Of a stretch of DNA of 64,000 bases, positions 38,684 through 51,400 are shown piece after piece. The stretch comes from Pelecanus crispus. Taxonomy: Eukaryota; Chordata; Aves; Pelecaniformes; Pelecanidae. The position numbers and the translations under genes are program-made. Location: assembly GCF_030463565.1 (NCBI RefSeq), contig NC_134648.1:73796513-73860512 (forward strand). The letters are read 5' to 3'. Positions within the stretch are counted from its first letter, which is position 1; each line of letters opens with the position of its first letter. Below the pieces are notes generated by a model that was not told the DNA's origin, searched no databases, and saw nothing but the letters and a program-made list of their open reading frames with translations.

Positions 38684-40899
38684 CTAAGCTACCAGAAAAT
38701 AGCTCCAGAAAGGAAAGGAGCAATAAAAGACTAAGCTTCTTCACAGAGCTGCACAATAACTACAGGAATACAGAATGGAAACCCTGAGGGCAAGAAGACA
38801 TTTCTTTAATTATCAACAGCAATCTATCTTGGCTGAATAGGATAGAGTGAAAGATATTTAAACAAGCTCCCTCCCTTTGCTCTCTCTCTCTCCCATTGTA
38901 ACCTTGTTTTGGGAACACAGAGCATTTGGCATTCTCTCAGGGGTGTCGCAGGTGACAAAAGGACTAACAGAATCTGTTTGTCCCCTTGGACTTTCATTCG
39001 TTAGGCATCTCTCCAGGACAAAAACATTACACAGAAGAGCGATTGCCACCAAAAAATCAAGCTGTTCCACTCATTCTTTTTACCTTAACAGCTTTCTGTA
39101 CTTAGTCTGGATTATTCTTTCTTCTCTAGACATCAACCTGTTCTCTCCATTATGGAACAAAGAATCAGCAAACAAGCTTAAAAAGGATTCAAGAAATGCT
39201 ATTTAGGAAGCTCCGCTGGCATCTGGTAGTATGTACACAAGGGACCCACTTTGCCCTGTTAACAAAGTTTATAATAAGTATGGGCATCTACAACTATCTA
39301 AACACCCCCCCTAAGTCTCACAAACCTATCTTTCACTAGAAAGGAGCAACTACCATTCACTCAACTTTCTGTTTTTTTTTTTTTTTCCTCCTGAAAGGAA
39401 GAAAAAGTATGATGGCTCTGCAAGTATAACTGAAGCAAACCAAATTTTCCCTGCTTTTGATTACTCAGGCAAAAGCTGATTTGGTAAGTATTTAAGATAC
39501 TATGGTAGCACTAAGATATCATCAGAGATAAGGAATAAATTGTGGGTTGAACTTTTTTTTTTTTGGCTTTTTAAGAGGAGCTGAACCATTACAGTGCAAT
39601 ACACACCTTTAGAAGCTGCTAATATTACAGCGTATTAAACAGATTGCTCTACTACTTTCAGCTTACCAGCGCTGTGCTAGCCAGGCTGTTTGGACAGTCA
39701 GTTATACACAAACCACAATCAGACATGTCACAACTAATGTAAGATGTCAAAATAGCCTTTTCTTGCTGTTCCTGTTTTGACTTTTTCATGCTCTTTTCAT
39801 TTTCCCCCGTTGCCTTCTCCATTTACCAGCCCCGTTACTTCCCTCAGAGAGCCCGGCTCCACAAACCGCTGCAGGACCGGTGCAGGGAGCCGAGGCCAGC
39901 GGCAGACACAAGAGCTACTCCAGCTTGCAGATACCCCTTTCCTGACTGAACGCCTTCTGAAACGCTTCCTCGTGTCCATACACCACTGTGTAACAGGCAG
40001 TGCTTGCCCAGCTCACTCACTCACAGATTTTGATCTGTAGCAGCTACTCTTTCTCTTCTTTAACCAGGGAGCAGCTCAGAAGCACGTGAAACCCTCACCA
40101 GGAGGCTTCAAGGCCACATAACCTACTCTCCCAAAACATGCTTCTCACTATTTTCTTTATAGCTCATGACCCTGCTCCTGAGGCACACCCACCTTTGATT
40201 CTTAACACTGACAACTGTTTTTTCCTCCTCTGCATATGAATTCTTAGAAATTTTGGGTAGCAGCAAGCACAGGATCATTGTCTGCTGTATAATCCGCGCC
40301 ACTAATTATTGTATGCATTTCCTGTAAGAAGCCCAAAGACTTATAATTACCAAAAAAAAAAAATTATTAAGTTGGAAAATATCAAATAGAACCCCAAAAC
40401 ATCTACTGTATTATTATATATATACACCACATAACTACTTTTTTTTAATTTTAATGTAGCTGTTCTTTATTAATAGGCATTTGGTCAATTACAGTAACAC
40501 TGGCGTCATTTCTTACCCCAAACGTGAATTTCGAAGCCCACCTACTTGGACTAACCTACACGGCGGGCACAGCTGCTGCACAAGCTGCGTGCTGTGCCTT
40601 CCCTTTAGCTGGGAGCGCCAGGCTGCTGGGTAAAGCCGTTCACTGCTGTCACATGTATCGTGCAAGTCACTTCTCTCCCATGTGAGGCATGAGCCCGCCA
40701 CTGCATCTTTTGGCCGAGACAGACAATACCTTGCGTTTTCAGAGCTCTAATCACAACCTCTATTTAAGCGAGTGGTTACAGACTGGATTCAGTGTTGTCT
40801 TTTAGAAAAACCTACACGTAGTTACAGCTCGGGGCACTTTGCAGGCCAGGTCCTAGGAGTAAGCTCTGACACCGCTCGAATGCGCTAGCGAACTCTTCA
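38684..40899. other. Non-genic DNA upstream of the MIS18BP1 CpG island
   Basis: No gene or recognised transposon. It contains a CT tract (about 38880-38893), T runs at 39371-39386 and 39550-39564, and an A run near 40352. It becomes GC-rich after 40,830. No divergent gene sharing the CpG island can be supported. Confidence 0.6.
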
Positions 40900-41060
40900 C
40901 GCCCATTTTTCTCCGCTTTTACTTCACCTGAACGCAGGAGCAAGGAGCAGGGAGGCCCCCCCGGCCGCGCTCTGCCTTCCGCCCCACCCTGCGGGCTCCG
41001 GCCCCGCTCCCCGCGGGGCTGCGGCAACCCCGTCGCGCTGCCAGCGCCCTTTTCCAGGGC

Positions 41061-41180
41061 GGGCAGAGCCGCGGGCCCGTCACCCCGCCCGGCGAGAGCC
41101 GCGGGCCCGTCACCCCGCCCGGCGAGAGCCGCGGGCCCGTCACCCCGCCCGGCGAGAGCCGCGGGCCCGTCACCCCGCCC
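41061..41180. repeat. GC-rich minisatellite, 4 x 30 bp
   Basis: Four 30-base units end to end. The last three (41091, 41121, 41151) are identical and the first (41061) differs only in its opening bases. Each unit has the core GAGCCGCGGGCCCGTCACC, with CCGCGG and GGGCCC palindromes, followed by CCGCCC. It lies about 0.5 kb upstream of the probable promoter. A repeated peptide frame across it is an artefact of unit length divisible by three. Confidence 0.95.
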
Positions 41181-41752
41181 GGGCGGGCTCGCCCGCCTGA
41201 CCCTGCGGCTCTCGAACGCCCCCAGGCCGCTGCGGGCAGGCGGCCCGACCGGGCCGGGCCTAGGCCAGAGGCTCCGTGCGGCGCAGGCGCTGCCCGCCCT
41301 CCTCTCGCCGGCGGCTCAACCCGGCTGCTGCCTCCTCAACGCTGGGAAACCTCCGCCCGCCCCGCGGGGCCGCTCCCTGTCAGTCTGTCTATCTGTCCGT
41401 CCGTCTATCGCCTCAGCCGCCAACGGCCGCCCGCGCCTCAGCAGGCCGCGCCCCCAGGGCGGACCGGACCGCACCACCCCTGCACGGAGAGGGGCGGAGC
41501 AGGAGAGCCACGCTGCCACCTCCCTAAATGACGTTCCGCGACTTCCGGTCGGCACCATTTTCCCCCCCCCCTTTCCCCCCCGCTGCCGCCGATGGTTCTT
41601 GCTGCCCGGGCGGGCAGTGACGCCAGGTGCCCCCCCTGACCAATCCGGACGCAGCGGCCCGGCTCAAATCCTCTAACAGCTGCGGCGCGCGCGCGCGGGG
41701 CCGGGCGCCGCCTGTGCCTGAGGGGCGGGAGAGGGAGAGAGACGGGCACAGA

Positions 41753-41753
41753 G

Positions 41754-41787
<34 letters not shown>

Positions 41788-41829
41788 CGACAGACAGACA
41801 GACCGACCGACCGACCGACCGACCGACCG
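41753..41829. repeat. GACA/GACC/GACG tetranucleotide microsatellite
   Basis: An imperfect tetranucleotide array of about 19 units made of GACA, GACG and GACC variants, ending in a run of GACC. It probably lies in the 5' UTR or just at the start of transcription of MIS18BP1. A smaller related tract (TCTGTCTATCTGTCCGTCC) lies at about 41381-41410. Confidence 0.95.
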
Positions 41830-41845
41830 CTGTGAGGGGCCGGAG

Positions 41846-41950
41846 GGAGAGAGGCGGCCGTGAGGGCCCGGAGGGAGAGGCCGCCCGGAGGGAGAGGCCG
41901 CCGTGAGGGCCCGGAGGGAGAGGCCGCCCTGAGGGCCCGGGGAGGGCCGC
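41846..41950. repeat. Purine-rich GGAGGGAGAGGCCGCC direct repeats in the 5' UTR
   Basis: The unit GGAGGGAGAGG followed by a CCGCC-type spacer recurs four times (about 41846, 41870, 41888 and 41914), partly with GTGAGGGCCC between units. It ends about 15-20 bases before the MIS18BP1 start codon. G runs at regular spacing could allow a G-quadruplex in the mRNA leader; this is inference. Confidence 0.8.
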
Positions 41951-41965
41951 GGCGGCCCGATCGCG

Positions 41966-42485
41966 ATGCCCGCCCGAAACCCGGCCGCCGCCCGCCGGCG
42001 GGGAGAGCTGCCGTTCCGGTCGGTGTCCCTCAACAGCATCCCCGCGGGCACGCTGACCCCGCTGAAGGAGCTCCTGAGGCGTCAGGGGTCCCCCGGGCTC
42101 GCTCCGGCCGCCGCGGAGCCGGCGGGCCGCGGGGAGAGCCGCGCCGGGAGGCCGGCGGCCGGCGAGGAGCTGCGGGATGTCAGAGAGACCCGGGCCGGCC
42201 CCGGCCCCGGCCCCGAGCGGCGGCTGAAGCGACGGGCGTGCGAGCCTGCCGCCCTCGAGTCCCCGGCCAAAATCTTCCAGCGGATGAAGGCCAGGGCCGT
42301 GCGGCAGAAGCAGGGCTGCGGGCTGCCCGCGGGGAAGGCGCCGCAGAGGAGCGGCGGCAGCGACCTGATCCTGACTCCCACCCCGAATCCCGCGGAGCAG
42401 GAGCGAAGGTGTAAGAAGCCTCTGATAGCAGAAGGTCGGCAGGGACCCGCCGAGGCGCCCGCTGGGTGCATCCAGCCGGAGCAAG
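41966..42485 (+). CDS. MIS18BP1: MIS18BP1 exon 1: start codon and Mis18-binding region
   Basis: The exon encodes residues 1-173 plus one base (phase 1). The ATG at 41966 has G at -3 and lies in the CpG island; no longer in-frame start was chosen because the family's conserved block begins only about 24 residues later. The motif [13 protein letters not shown] (residues 24-36) matches human SIPSGTLTPVKDL, which contains the CDK1 site Thr40; here it is Thr31-Pro32. A second conserved block, [11 protein letters not shown] (residues 98-108), matches the region around human Ser110; here it is Ser99-Pro100. In the human protein, phosphorylation of these two sites blocks binding to the Mis18-alpha/beta complex. 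The sequence between them is GC-rich, Ala/Arg/Pro/Gly-heavy and poorly conserved. The donor is CAAG|GTTTGT. Intron 1 (42486-45517) carries a CR1 element. Confidence 0.9.
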
Positions 42486-45400
42486 GTTTGTTCCATTGCT
42501 TCTCCGAGAAAACTGTCCCATCTTTAACATTTAGCTCGGTGTGACGTGCGCTGTGTTTCGCTTAGCACTCTTCCAGGGTCTGGAAAAAGCAACCAATGTG
42601 TGTTCATAGGTGTAAAAAATATGGTACCAGTGCTGGTTTTCCCAGCTATTAGGGATTTTTTTTTTTTTTTTAATGTTTGCATAGAGGGTTTTTTTAATGC
42701 TAAAATGTGTCTGTACCATAGTTGATTTCTCTTACCCTTTTTTTACCTTAGAGGAATCCCTACGACAGTATTTTCTCCTTTTCTTGCTCAGTCTGGCTTT
42801 AACTGCTCCCTCTGTTCTGTTTGTGAATGGGACTGATCCTTTGCAACGTCTTGAAAAAGAGAGAATTACACTTTATAAGTTTAAAAAAAAAAATCAAAAC
42901 AACCAATTACTTTAATTACTCCCTACAGCTCACACAGGAAGGAGAAAGGTTGGTGGAAGAATTGTTTGTGTTTTGAAATCCCAGGGCGCTCCCCTGGGCA
43001 GCCTGGCTGATGGCTTTTCCAGTGCATCTTCTGTTTCTGACTAGTTGGCGTAATGTGAACTGGCAAGCACTGTGCCCTCTCCTGTAAAGCTGCTGTAGCC
43101 GCTCTGGGCGAGTAGGAATGGCGTTGTGGGTTGTGTCCCAGAGCTGTGTATCTGTACAGGTAACAGATATTTTAAAGAGAGGGCTGTCCTGCAGTGTTAT
43201 TCTCATGCTATGATCACCTGGAGTGGGAGACCCACTGAAATATTGGCTGGTTTATCAGAAGGGTTGTACTTCATTGCTACATGTGTTCCTGTTTGAAGTA
43301 CGGTAGTTACAAATCTCCTGTACTAAACTTTTATCCAGTTTTGGGTGGGGGTTAAGACCTACCTGGTTTGTCTGTGTTCATTTTTAGACATAATTGCAGA
43401 AAACTAGGCTAACTGCTCAGCACGTCTTGTCTGGCCACTGGCATGGGCAGCTGTATGTTGTTTTCGCTGACGGGGTTATCGAGTTGCTCTCAAAGGAACT
43501 TGCAGTTGCGGAGGTGGCAGTGCCCTCATTTTGTGGTTAGATATGAAAAAGTCTTCCTAAATCTTCTTGCTGCAACATGAAACCACGTGTTACTCTTAGT
43601 ATTTCTGTTGGATACAATAAAAATGAGATTAAAGCATTATTATGGTGACTGGAAAAAGGGAAACATTGCAGCCATTTTTAAAAAGGGTAGAAAGGAGGGC
43701 CCTGGGCACTACCGCCCTGTCAGCCTCACCTCTGTGCCTGGGCAGATCATGGAGTAGATTCTCCTAGAAGCTGTGCTAAGGCAAATGGAGGACAGGGAGG
43801 TGACTCGAGACAGCCAGCACGGCTTCACCAAGGGCAAGTCCTGCCTGACCAACCCAGTGGCTTTCTATGAAGGAGTGGCTGCATCAGCAGACAAGGGAAA
43901 AGCAACAGATGTCATCTATTTGGACTTCTCTAAGGCCTTCGACACAGTCCCCCACAACATCCTTCTCCCTAAATTGGGGAGATATGGGTTTGATGGGTGG
44001 ACTGTTCGATGGAAAAGGAATTGGCTGGATGGTCGCATCCAGAGGGTCGTGGTCAATGGCTCGATGTCCACATGGAGACCGGTGACAAGTGGGGTCCCTC
44101 AGGGGTCTGTACTGGGACCGGTGCTATTTAACATCTTCATCAATGACACAGACAGTGGGATCGAGTGCACCCTCAGCAAGTTTGCAGATGACACCAAGCT
44201 GAGTGGTGCGGTTGACACGCCAGAAGGAGCAGATGTCACCCAGAGGGACCTGGGCAAGCTGGGGAGGTGGGGCTGTGTGACCCTCATGAGGTCCAACAAG
44301 GCCAAGGGCAAGGTCCTGCACCTGGGACGGGGCAGCCCCCGGTATCAGCACAGGCTGGGGATGGAGGGATGGAGAGCAGCCCTGCGGAGAAGGGCTTGGG
44401 GGTGCTGGGGGTGAAAAGCTGGACACGAGCCGGCAATGTGCGCTGGCAGCCCAGAAAGCCAACCCCATCCTGGGCTGCATCCCCACAGCGTGGGCAGCGG
44501 GGCGAGGGAGGGGATTCTGCCCCTCTGCCCCGCTCTGGGCAGACCCCCCTGCAGCCCTGCGCCCAGCTCGGGGGCCCTCAGCACAGGACACAGAGCTGCT
44601 GGAGCGGGGCCAGGGGAGGCCACAGAAATGCCCCGAGGGCCGGAGCCCCTCTGCTGCGGGGCCAGGCTGGGGGGGCTGGGGGTGCTCAGCCTGGAGAGGA
44701 GGGGGCTGCGGGGAGGCCTGAGTGCGGCCTGGCAGTGCTGAGAGGGGCTGCAGGAAGGGGGGGGGGCAAGCTTTAGCAAGGCCTGTTGGGACAGGACAAG
44801 GAGTGATGGATTTAAACTAAAGAAAATAGATTTAGACTGGGTATAAGGAAGAAATGTTTCACACTGAGGGCGGTGAGGCGCTGGCACAGGTTGCCCAGAG
44901 AGGCGGTGGAGGCCCCGTCCCTGGGAACATCCCAGGCCAGGCTGGACGGGGCTCTGAGCACCCTGGGCTGGTTAAAGCTGTCCCTGGCACTGCAGGGGCT
45001 GGGCTGGGTGGGCTCTGAAGGGCCCTGCCCACCCAAACCACTCTGTGATTTTTATAAAAAGTGGAAGCTCCTCAAGTTTTATTTCCTCTTTAACACCGGA
45101 TTTCTGAAAGGTATATTTTTGGCTTTGCATCATGACATCATAAATTGATAATGATTTTTGATTGAATATCAAAAGGGTTTAGTATTGGTGCTGCTTGTTA
45201 GACCTTAATACTATGAGACGCCCCATTTGTACGCACCTCCCGACTCCCCTTGATTCCTGTGGGTTGGGTTACATCCAGACATGCATACACACACCTGAGG
45301 GTGTTTCTCACGCGCAGCTGAGGCAACATAACAGCTAACCCCCGATGAAAAGGGAAAGGTCGAATTGCCCATCCATCTTGGGAAAGAAAAGAAAGGTACT

Positions 45401-48400
45401 GTTGTATAGTGGAGTTTAGTATTGTACGAAGTATGTACTTTGCTTCCCCTGCCCGCCCCCCATGAAAATCTTTTTCTTCCGCAAATTCAAAGATTTTCCT
45501 GTATTATTATTTTCCAGAATTACATTGCACTCAGGTTCCTGAGAACCGAACCACAAAAGCACTAGCTGTAGAGCCTCTTGTACTGGAATCCCCTCAGAAG
45601 TTCTTCTTGCGTATGAAGCAGAAGTTGCAGAAGCAGCGAAAAGGTACTCGGTAGTGCTCTTAAAAACACTTCAAAAACTTCCTTGACTTGAGGGTTTCTG
45701 TTCTCATTTATAATCTCTCACGTGCTTTGGCAGAGTATCATCCTTCTTTCTTTGTAGCCTGCGCACAGTGGAAATTGGAGGAAGAAACCTGCAAATGTGC
45801 CTTTTCAGACCTGGAGATGGCGTTGGGCTTGGTTTAGCTATGGTTTAGGGCTGTGGGCTTCTGGCCTTGAAGCTTGACATCCTCAGTCCCTTTGAGTGCG
45901 CTGTCTCCTCTGACAACAAAAGCCATCTGCCTCCAGGCTCCTGATGTGGTTAAGAGTTCTTTAGAGAGTAGGTGTAACGCTTTGCCATTTGAATGTGAAA
46001 CTTAGTGGAAAAATCCTAAGCCTCTTATTTGCTGGCTCTTTGTTTGGTTTGTGTTTTTTTTTTCTATTTCCCCCCCTCCCCCCTTTAGCTTTTAATACAT
46101 AAAGAGAAAAGGTTTGGTCTGTGAGAACTTCTCGTTTTTTCTTTTTTTCCCATATTGCCATATTGTTACTTGATAGTAACCCTGTATATGCTTCTGTCCT
46201 GTAATTCAGTTTTGAAAATGCAGATGAAGAAAATGATGCATGCCAAAGTCTTAGTGGTATTCAACTTCAAGCTGAACTTAATTTATTTGAAAACTCAAAC
46301 CCCAATGCTTGTAGCTCCCAGCATAGCAGCAGCGTGGCCAGAAGTCCAGATCTTGAAGTCTGGAAAGATGGAAGTATTTGAGATTTTGTTTTTTGTGAAA
46401 ACAGATTTTTTTTTTTTTTCTGTTACTCTGCAAGGCCGATTCATTAAAGAAAAGATAGGAAGAATGGTAAAGACATACTATTAAAAGATATGGCGTGCAG
46501 TAGCTTGTTTTTTGGGGGAAAGTGGGATATCTGTAGGTCTTTAACAGAAGGGGTATTGATCTGGTGGTGAGGAAAAGCTAGTCCAAACAAATTCCAAGAG
46601 TGGCTTGCTGTTAACAACTGAAATAGGCAGTGCTTTCACAATTGCTGTAATGCTAATCAGTACAACCTCCTCTTATTAAAAATTGAGCTAACTTTATGAA
46701 TGTATTTTTATCCGTTCTCAAATATCACTAATTTCTTTGTTATTCCTTTTTGTTTTTTTAATGGGCAGATCCAACACCTTCAAACCCAATCAAGCAGAAC
46801 GATCCTCCTTCCACAACTACAGAAAAGCCAGTAGTCAAATCTACTTTTGCTGAGCAGCTCAGGAATGGTCCTACAGACTATGCGGCCACCGATAAGGATG
46901 ATCAGGACAATTTCCTTATGGAATCAATGGATGCTGATGATGAAATGTCTCAAAATACAATGACTAGTTCTGTGAATTTAAACTCCGCTCCTTTTGAAAA
47001 TGGGGATCAGTTAGAAGAAAGGTGGGGAAATGGAGAAGCAAAATGTACTGAACTTCATCAGGACAGAAGAGAGTTGCAGCCAAGTCATAAGCAAGCTGCT
47101 CGTGGAGTAGAAAAGATACTGGAGACTAATTCTGAAAAGCCCTCACAGTGCTTTTGTAGTATTATGCTCTCTTCTCCCAAAATCCACATTCCAAGGAAGC
47201 AAAAGCCAAAAGGCGGCTGTGAGGTCCCTTTGGATAAACCTCATACGGATCAAGTTGCTCGCAGAGCAGACAAAGAGGTGAGAGAACTTAATACTTTAGG
47301 GCAACTGATACATTCCTGTGGGCTGCTTGTAGCTCATAGTTGCGATTGATTTATTTATTTTCTTGTCAAAAGTAATGAGCATGTGGAAAAGAATAAACTA
47401 TTATTTTATTAGATTGTACTGGTAAACGCTTTCCCATCAAAATGATTTCTTTTTACCCCGTGCTCCAAGATGACAGTGTTCAGGGTTCTTTGTTGTTGGG
47501 TTTTTTTGTATAAAAGGTGGCCTTTTGGTTTGGTATTCACAAGCCACAGTATGGGCTGAAAGAGTTCTCTACGTGAAGGAGCCTCCCACATCATCTCTTT
47601 AACACCTCAATTGCCACGTGTTGATACGATGGACGTGAACCAAATCGCTGGCCAATCCAGCTGTTGGCTGCCCACGCAGAGCCAAGGGGGAGGGCTCTTT
47701 CCTAGCTGTAGGCTAGGGATGGTTCTAAAGGTAGCTGAATCTGTACGGCTGACAGTGAGGTAAAAGTCTTGGCTTTCCTAAGAATATCCGGGCTTCTGCT
47801 GAATTAAGTGGGACAAGAATCTTTTCCTAGGAGACTAGTCTGCAGATCTTGTTTTCAGTTCAATACATGCTTGGCAGTGTTTACAACTTCCTGAATAAAC
47901 CTTGAGGGAAGTGGTCTATTTTGAAGCGTACCACATCCCTCGGTGATTAGCCTGGGAAATGTAGAAGCATGCCTTCCCAAGGGTCGAGTTTCCTCTGTTC
48001 CCTGGAGAAATCTGTGGGATTGCAGTCCTCTTCAAGTTAAGCAAGTTAATGGTTTCGTTCTCCCTCACTGTTGTCGAGCATGTTTTATACGTTTTCCTGT
48101 ATTTAAAAACAAGAGTTACCTTTATGATGAGCTTTGATTTAGATAAGGAACAGGTATCTGTTAATATTAAAGGTTTGTAGCTGAGCAGAAGATGCTGAAA
48201 GAGGTGTTGTTATTGGCCACTACATGTCTGAGCATCCAGTCGGCGCTGGCTGTCCGGGTCGGGTACCTTTCCTCAGCCAGGCTTAGGTCATTGCTGCGAT
48301 CTCTAGTGAAGTCAAGGCTGATGGGCAAAAGGCAAACAGCATTAAAGAAAAGATCTGGAGTTTATTAACTGAAGTTGTGAGGAGAAATAGTGATAGTTTC

Positions 48401-51400
48401 AGATGTTAAAAAATCGTTTTCCAAGAAGTTTGTTTCTTTCTTTTTTTAAAACCAAGTAGTATGTTTCACACACAAGTTTTCCAAACTGCAACTCAAGTGC
48501 AACTGGCTTGCTGGCTCTTTAATGCAAAATGAAGGTACTGCAGCTGTATGTGTGTCAGTAGTTTGCCGTACCAGATATAGCCATTTTAATGCTGTCTAAA
48601 TTTTAGCAATAAGGTAGCTAATAAATACAATTTTATTTTCTCACGGGTAACTCTTTTTCTGAATAGTGACAGAGGACAGATAAGGAAGTGTAAGAGGTAT
48701 GGCATAGCGTTGGTATCTTTTGTGAGGAGCTTTTTGGATTTGCTAGAGGTCTTGGCCAATGGCTTTGTCTTCTGAAAGTCAACATTACATTACTCAAAAG
48801 TTTCTGTAATTTAAATTCCTGTCTTCACTTGTGCATTAGACTTCAGCTTGATCATGCTGAAGTGTATACATTTACGTGTATAACGGTTGCTTTCAGTTTT
48901 TCTGGTCTGGAGGATGGTGCTTAAATACCTTCTCAAGTCATACAGGAATTAATTTCTATTTTGCTAATGCCTTGGTGATGTTGCATAGCTTAGTCTAACT
49001 TAAAAATGCCTTTTTTTTTTTAACAGAAAAATATCTGCCTAACCAGCTGGAGAATTAAGGTGATGGATGGTAACACTGCAATATGTGTTGAAGGAAAACG
49101 GAAGTAAGACAAAGTTTTCTGATTTAAATGCAATGTGAAACATGTTGGTGGGCTTTCAGCATCTGAGCTAGAAAGGCTGTACCATCGTTGCCCGGCTGAG
49201 TAGCTGTAGCTTTGGGACTTGTATTCTTGGAATATCTTGGTAACTGTTGGAAGCAGTTCCACACACTTCTGCCGTTTTCCTCCACAGCCGCAGGGAACAC
49301 GGCCCTTTGCTTGCATCCTGACCCTTGTGACAGTGCTTACAACTCTTACCATTTTTTTTAAACATAGTTCTCTGTCTTCTAAGCACGCGGGACCCATTTG
49401 CTGCAGAGCCTGCAGAGGGGCAGAGCTGGTGCACGGGGGGACGGGGGGCTGCACGGCTGGAGGCTGAGGAATGCTGGGGGACAAGGAACAGTGGCTGTCC
49501 TGGTCAGGTGGCCATGGGAGCTGCGCCTTCACGGAACTTACTCTTAGCCTTTGGTAAACAGACAGTGATGTTACAAACTTCTTTATCAAGGAGGAGGTGA
49601 ATTCCTTCATCTGTGCAAGAGGTAGAGTGCCTACATACAGGAAGATGCTGGTTAAATAATTATTTCAAAGTCCAGTCCTGAGTTAATGAAGGAGCTTAAG
49701 AGGAGTAAAGACAAATGTGTTTGTCTAGTAGATCCCCCAAACTGGTGCTGACCAGGGGGTTATGGGCATCTACTTCATTTCACAAAAAATTCTATTTTGT
49801 GGCTGCCCTAAGTCAAACTTGCTGCAGGCTGCTGTCAGCCGTATGTTCCTGCCATATCCTTTGTGATGGCACTATGACCCCTGCAGCTATATGGTGAACC
49901 ATGGCGGCAGCTGATCCACCTGCAAACTGACTCTGCGGGTTTTCTGGTTATGTTTTTGGTCAGATTTTATTCAAATAGCTGTAAGATCAGGAAACAAGTG
50001 TCAGAACAAAGTAGAGATTTAGCTTGCAATAAAGTTGTTTGAAGACATTGTGAGAACATACCCTTGGAGAAGGGTATTCTACTCTTTCTGTAGTTAGTAA
50101 CTACCTAACGCATAGTTACTTACCTGCTGAAAACTCAGAACCCCACCCGACGGCAGTAGCACTGTGAAAGGAAGTAATTCAGTGTGCTTAGAGGTGTTGG
50201 GGGGAGGCTACATCTTCTGTAGTAGGAATTGACATTTGTTTCATGGCTGTATGAAAACAGCTGATCCTCTCACTTTGCACCCTTCACCACTAGCAATTCA
50301 CTTGTCATTTGTGTTGGTGTGTATCTGATCATGTTGCTTACACATAATAGATTTCATTTGGTTTATGGACCCTCTGAATGGACTTCTGTTAATATTTTGT
50401 GACAAGTTATACAGCTGAATGTTTTCACTGTCGTCTTGGGTTTCAGTCCTTAATATTGTTCTGTAGTTCGATCTGTTGTAAGAGTATATTTAGAAAAAAA
50501 AAAAAACCAAACCCACAACACACACCCCCAAAATGAAAAAGTGGAGATTTTCTACTTTAATGCTTGGGTTTGTTTTTTATTTCTCATGGAGAAGTCCCTT
50601 AATAATTCCTTAACAACTCTAATTTTGGCACATACTAGGGCTCCTTCTTCAGTTGTTCTTGTCTTTCAATAGGAAGGTCAGAAATAAATATAATAATCCT
50701 GGGGAAAATACACATTTGACCTGTATAATAGTACTTTTGTAACTTGCGTAACGATATCACTGCAATAATGAACTGAATGGAGTCCTGTAGTCCATTTTGC
50801 TTCTGCAGCCTAATGTCAAGCTAATGTTCTGTGACTAACGTTTGCAGTAGCTGACACGTTCATTTTGTCTCCTGTCCAAATATTCGACAAGGCCAGAACT
50901 GTTTCTCTTCCAAGCTAAGGAAAGAAAACCTAGCACATCCTGCCGGTGTCTGCATCCCTCATAAAATACGTGACGCTGCCAGTCTCATATGGCATATCAA
51001 TATTGTCGTTTTAAATTCCGTCTTCTGTGAAAACAATGCTTTATTTCTGTTCTTCATGTTATCTGTCTTTTCTTAGAGACATGAAAGATCTGTGTTGGCA
51101 CAGTAATGCAATTATGGAACGCATAGCACGCAACCAAGTTAAAACAGCATCTGGCAGTATCTACTTGCTACAGGGAAATATAGATTCAGCTTCGATGAGA
51201 AAAGAAGGTGAGGTGATGATTCTTAATGTAACATTATAAGCGGAGGAGGGCTTTAGATTTATGACTGAACATGCTGCTGAAGCAAACATTTTGTCTTATG
51301 CTGCTAATTGGGCTTGGTGGGTATTCAGCACGTGCTGGAAAGTGACTCCATCAGATTTCCAGATGCTATCGAATGCTCGCTGTAGCTGGCATTTTGAGGG

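Larger units (their letters stand above)
41520..41965 (+). promoter_or_regulatory. Probable MIS18BP1 core promoter and 5' UTR
   Basis: A CRE-like TGACGT (41529-41534) is followed by ACTTCCGGT (41541-41549), an ETS-family site in reverse orientation. A CAGGTG E-box lies at 41624-41629 and a CCAAT box at 41640-41644, followed by GCGCGC-rich sequence. A GC box GGGGCGG sits just upstream at 41491-41497. No TATA box is seen. ETS plus CCAAT is a common arrangement in cell-cycle genes. The transcription start is not determinable from sequence alone; it probably lies between about 41,540 and 41,750. Confidence 0.6.
40900..42560. promoter_or_regulatory. CpG island over the MIS18BP1 promoter and first exon
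   Basis: Sequence from about 40.9 to 42.56 kb is very GC-rich and dense in CpG, in sharp contrast to the AT-rich DNA on either side. It covers the presumed start of transcription, the 5' UTR and the whole first coding exon. This is typical of a TATA-less housekeeping or cell-cycle promoter. Large ORFs seen on both strands within it are by-products of GC-rich composition. No divergent gene is supported upstream. Confidence 0.85.

Noticed and set aside
40500-41520. Divergent gene sharing the MIS18BP1 CpG island
   Set aside because: No minus-strand exon with protein-like content or splice donor is visible upstream; frames there are repeat- or GC-driven.
41860-42414. 184-codon plus-strand ORF in another frame of exon 1
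   Set aside because: It is frame-shifted relative to the conserved [13 protein letters not shown] frame and shows no family resemblance.
41438-42496. 352-codon minus-strand ORF across MIS18BP1 exon 1
   Set aside because: It lies in the CpG island antisense to a confidently identified exon, is Arg/Pro/Gly/Ser-rich, and includes translated microsatellite (SVCLSVGLSVRPS-like). It is a GC-composition artefact.
49020-49610. 196-codon minus-strand ORF overlapping exon 4
   Set aside because: It is antisense to the conserved SANTA exon and shows no recognised domain.
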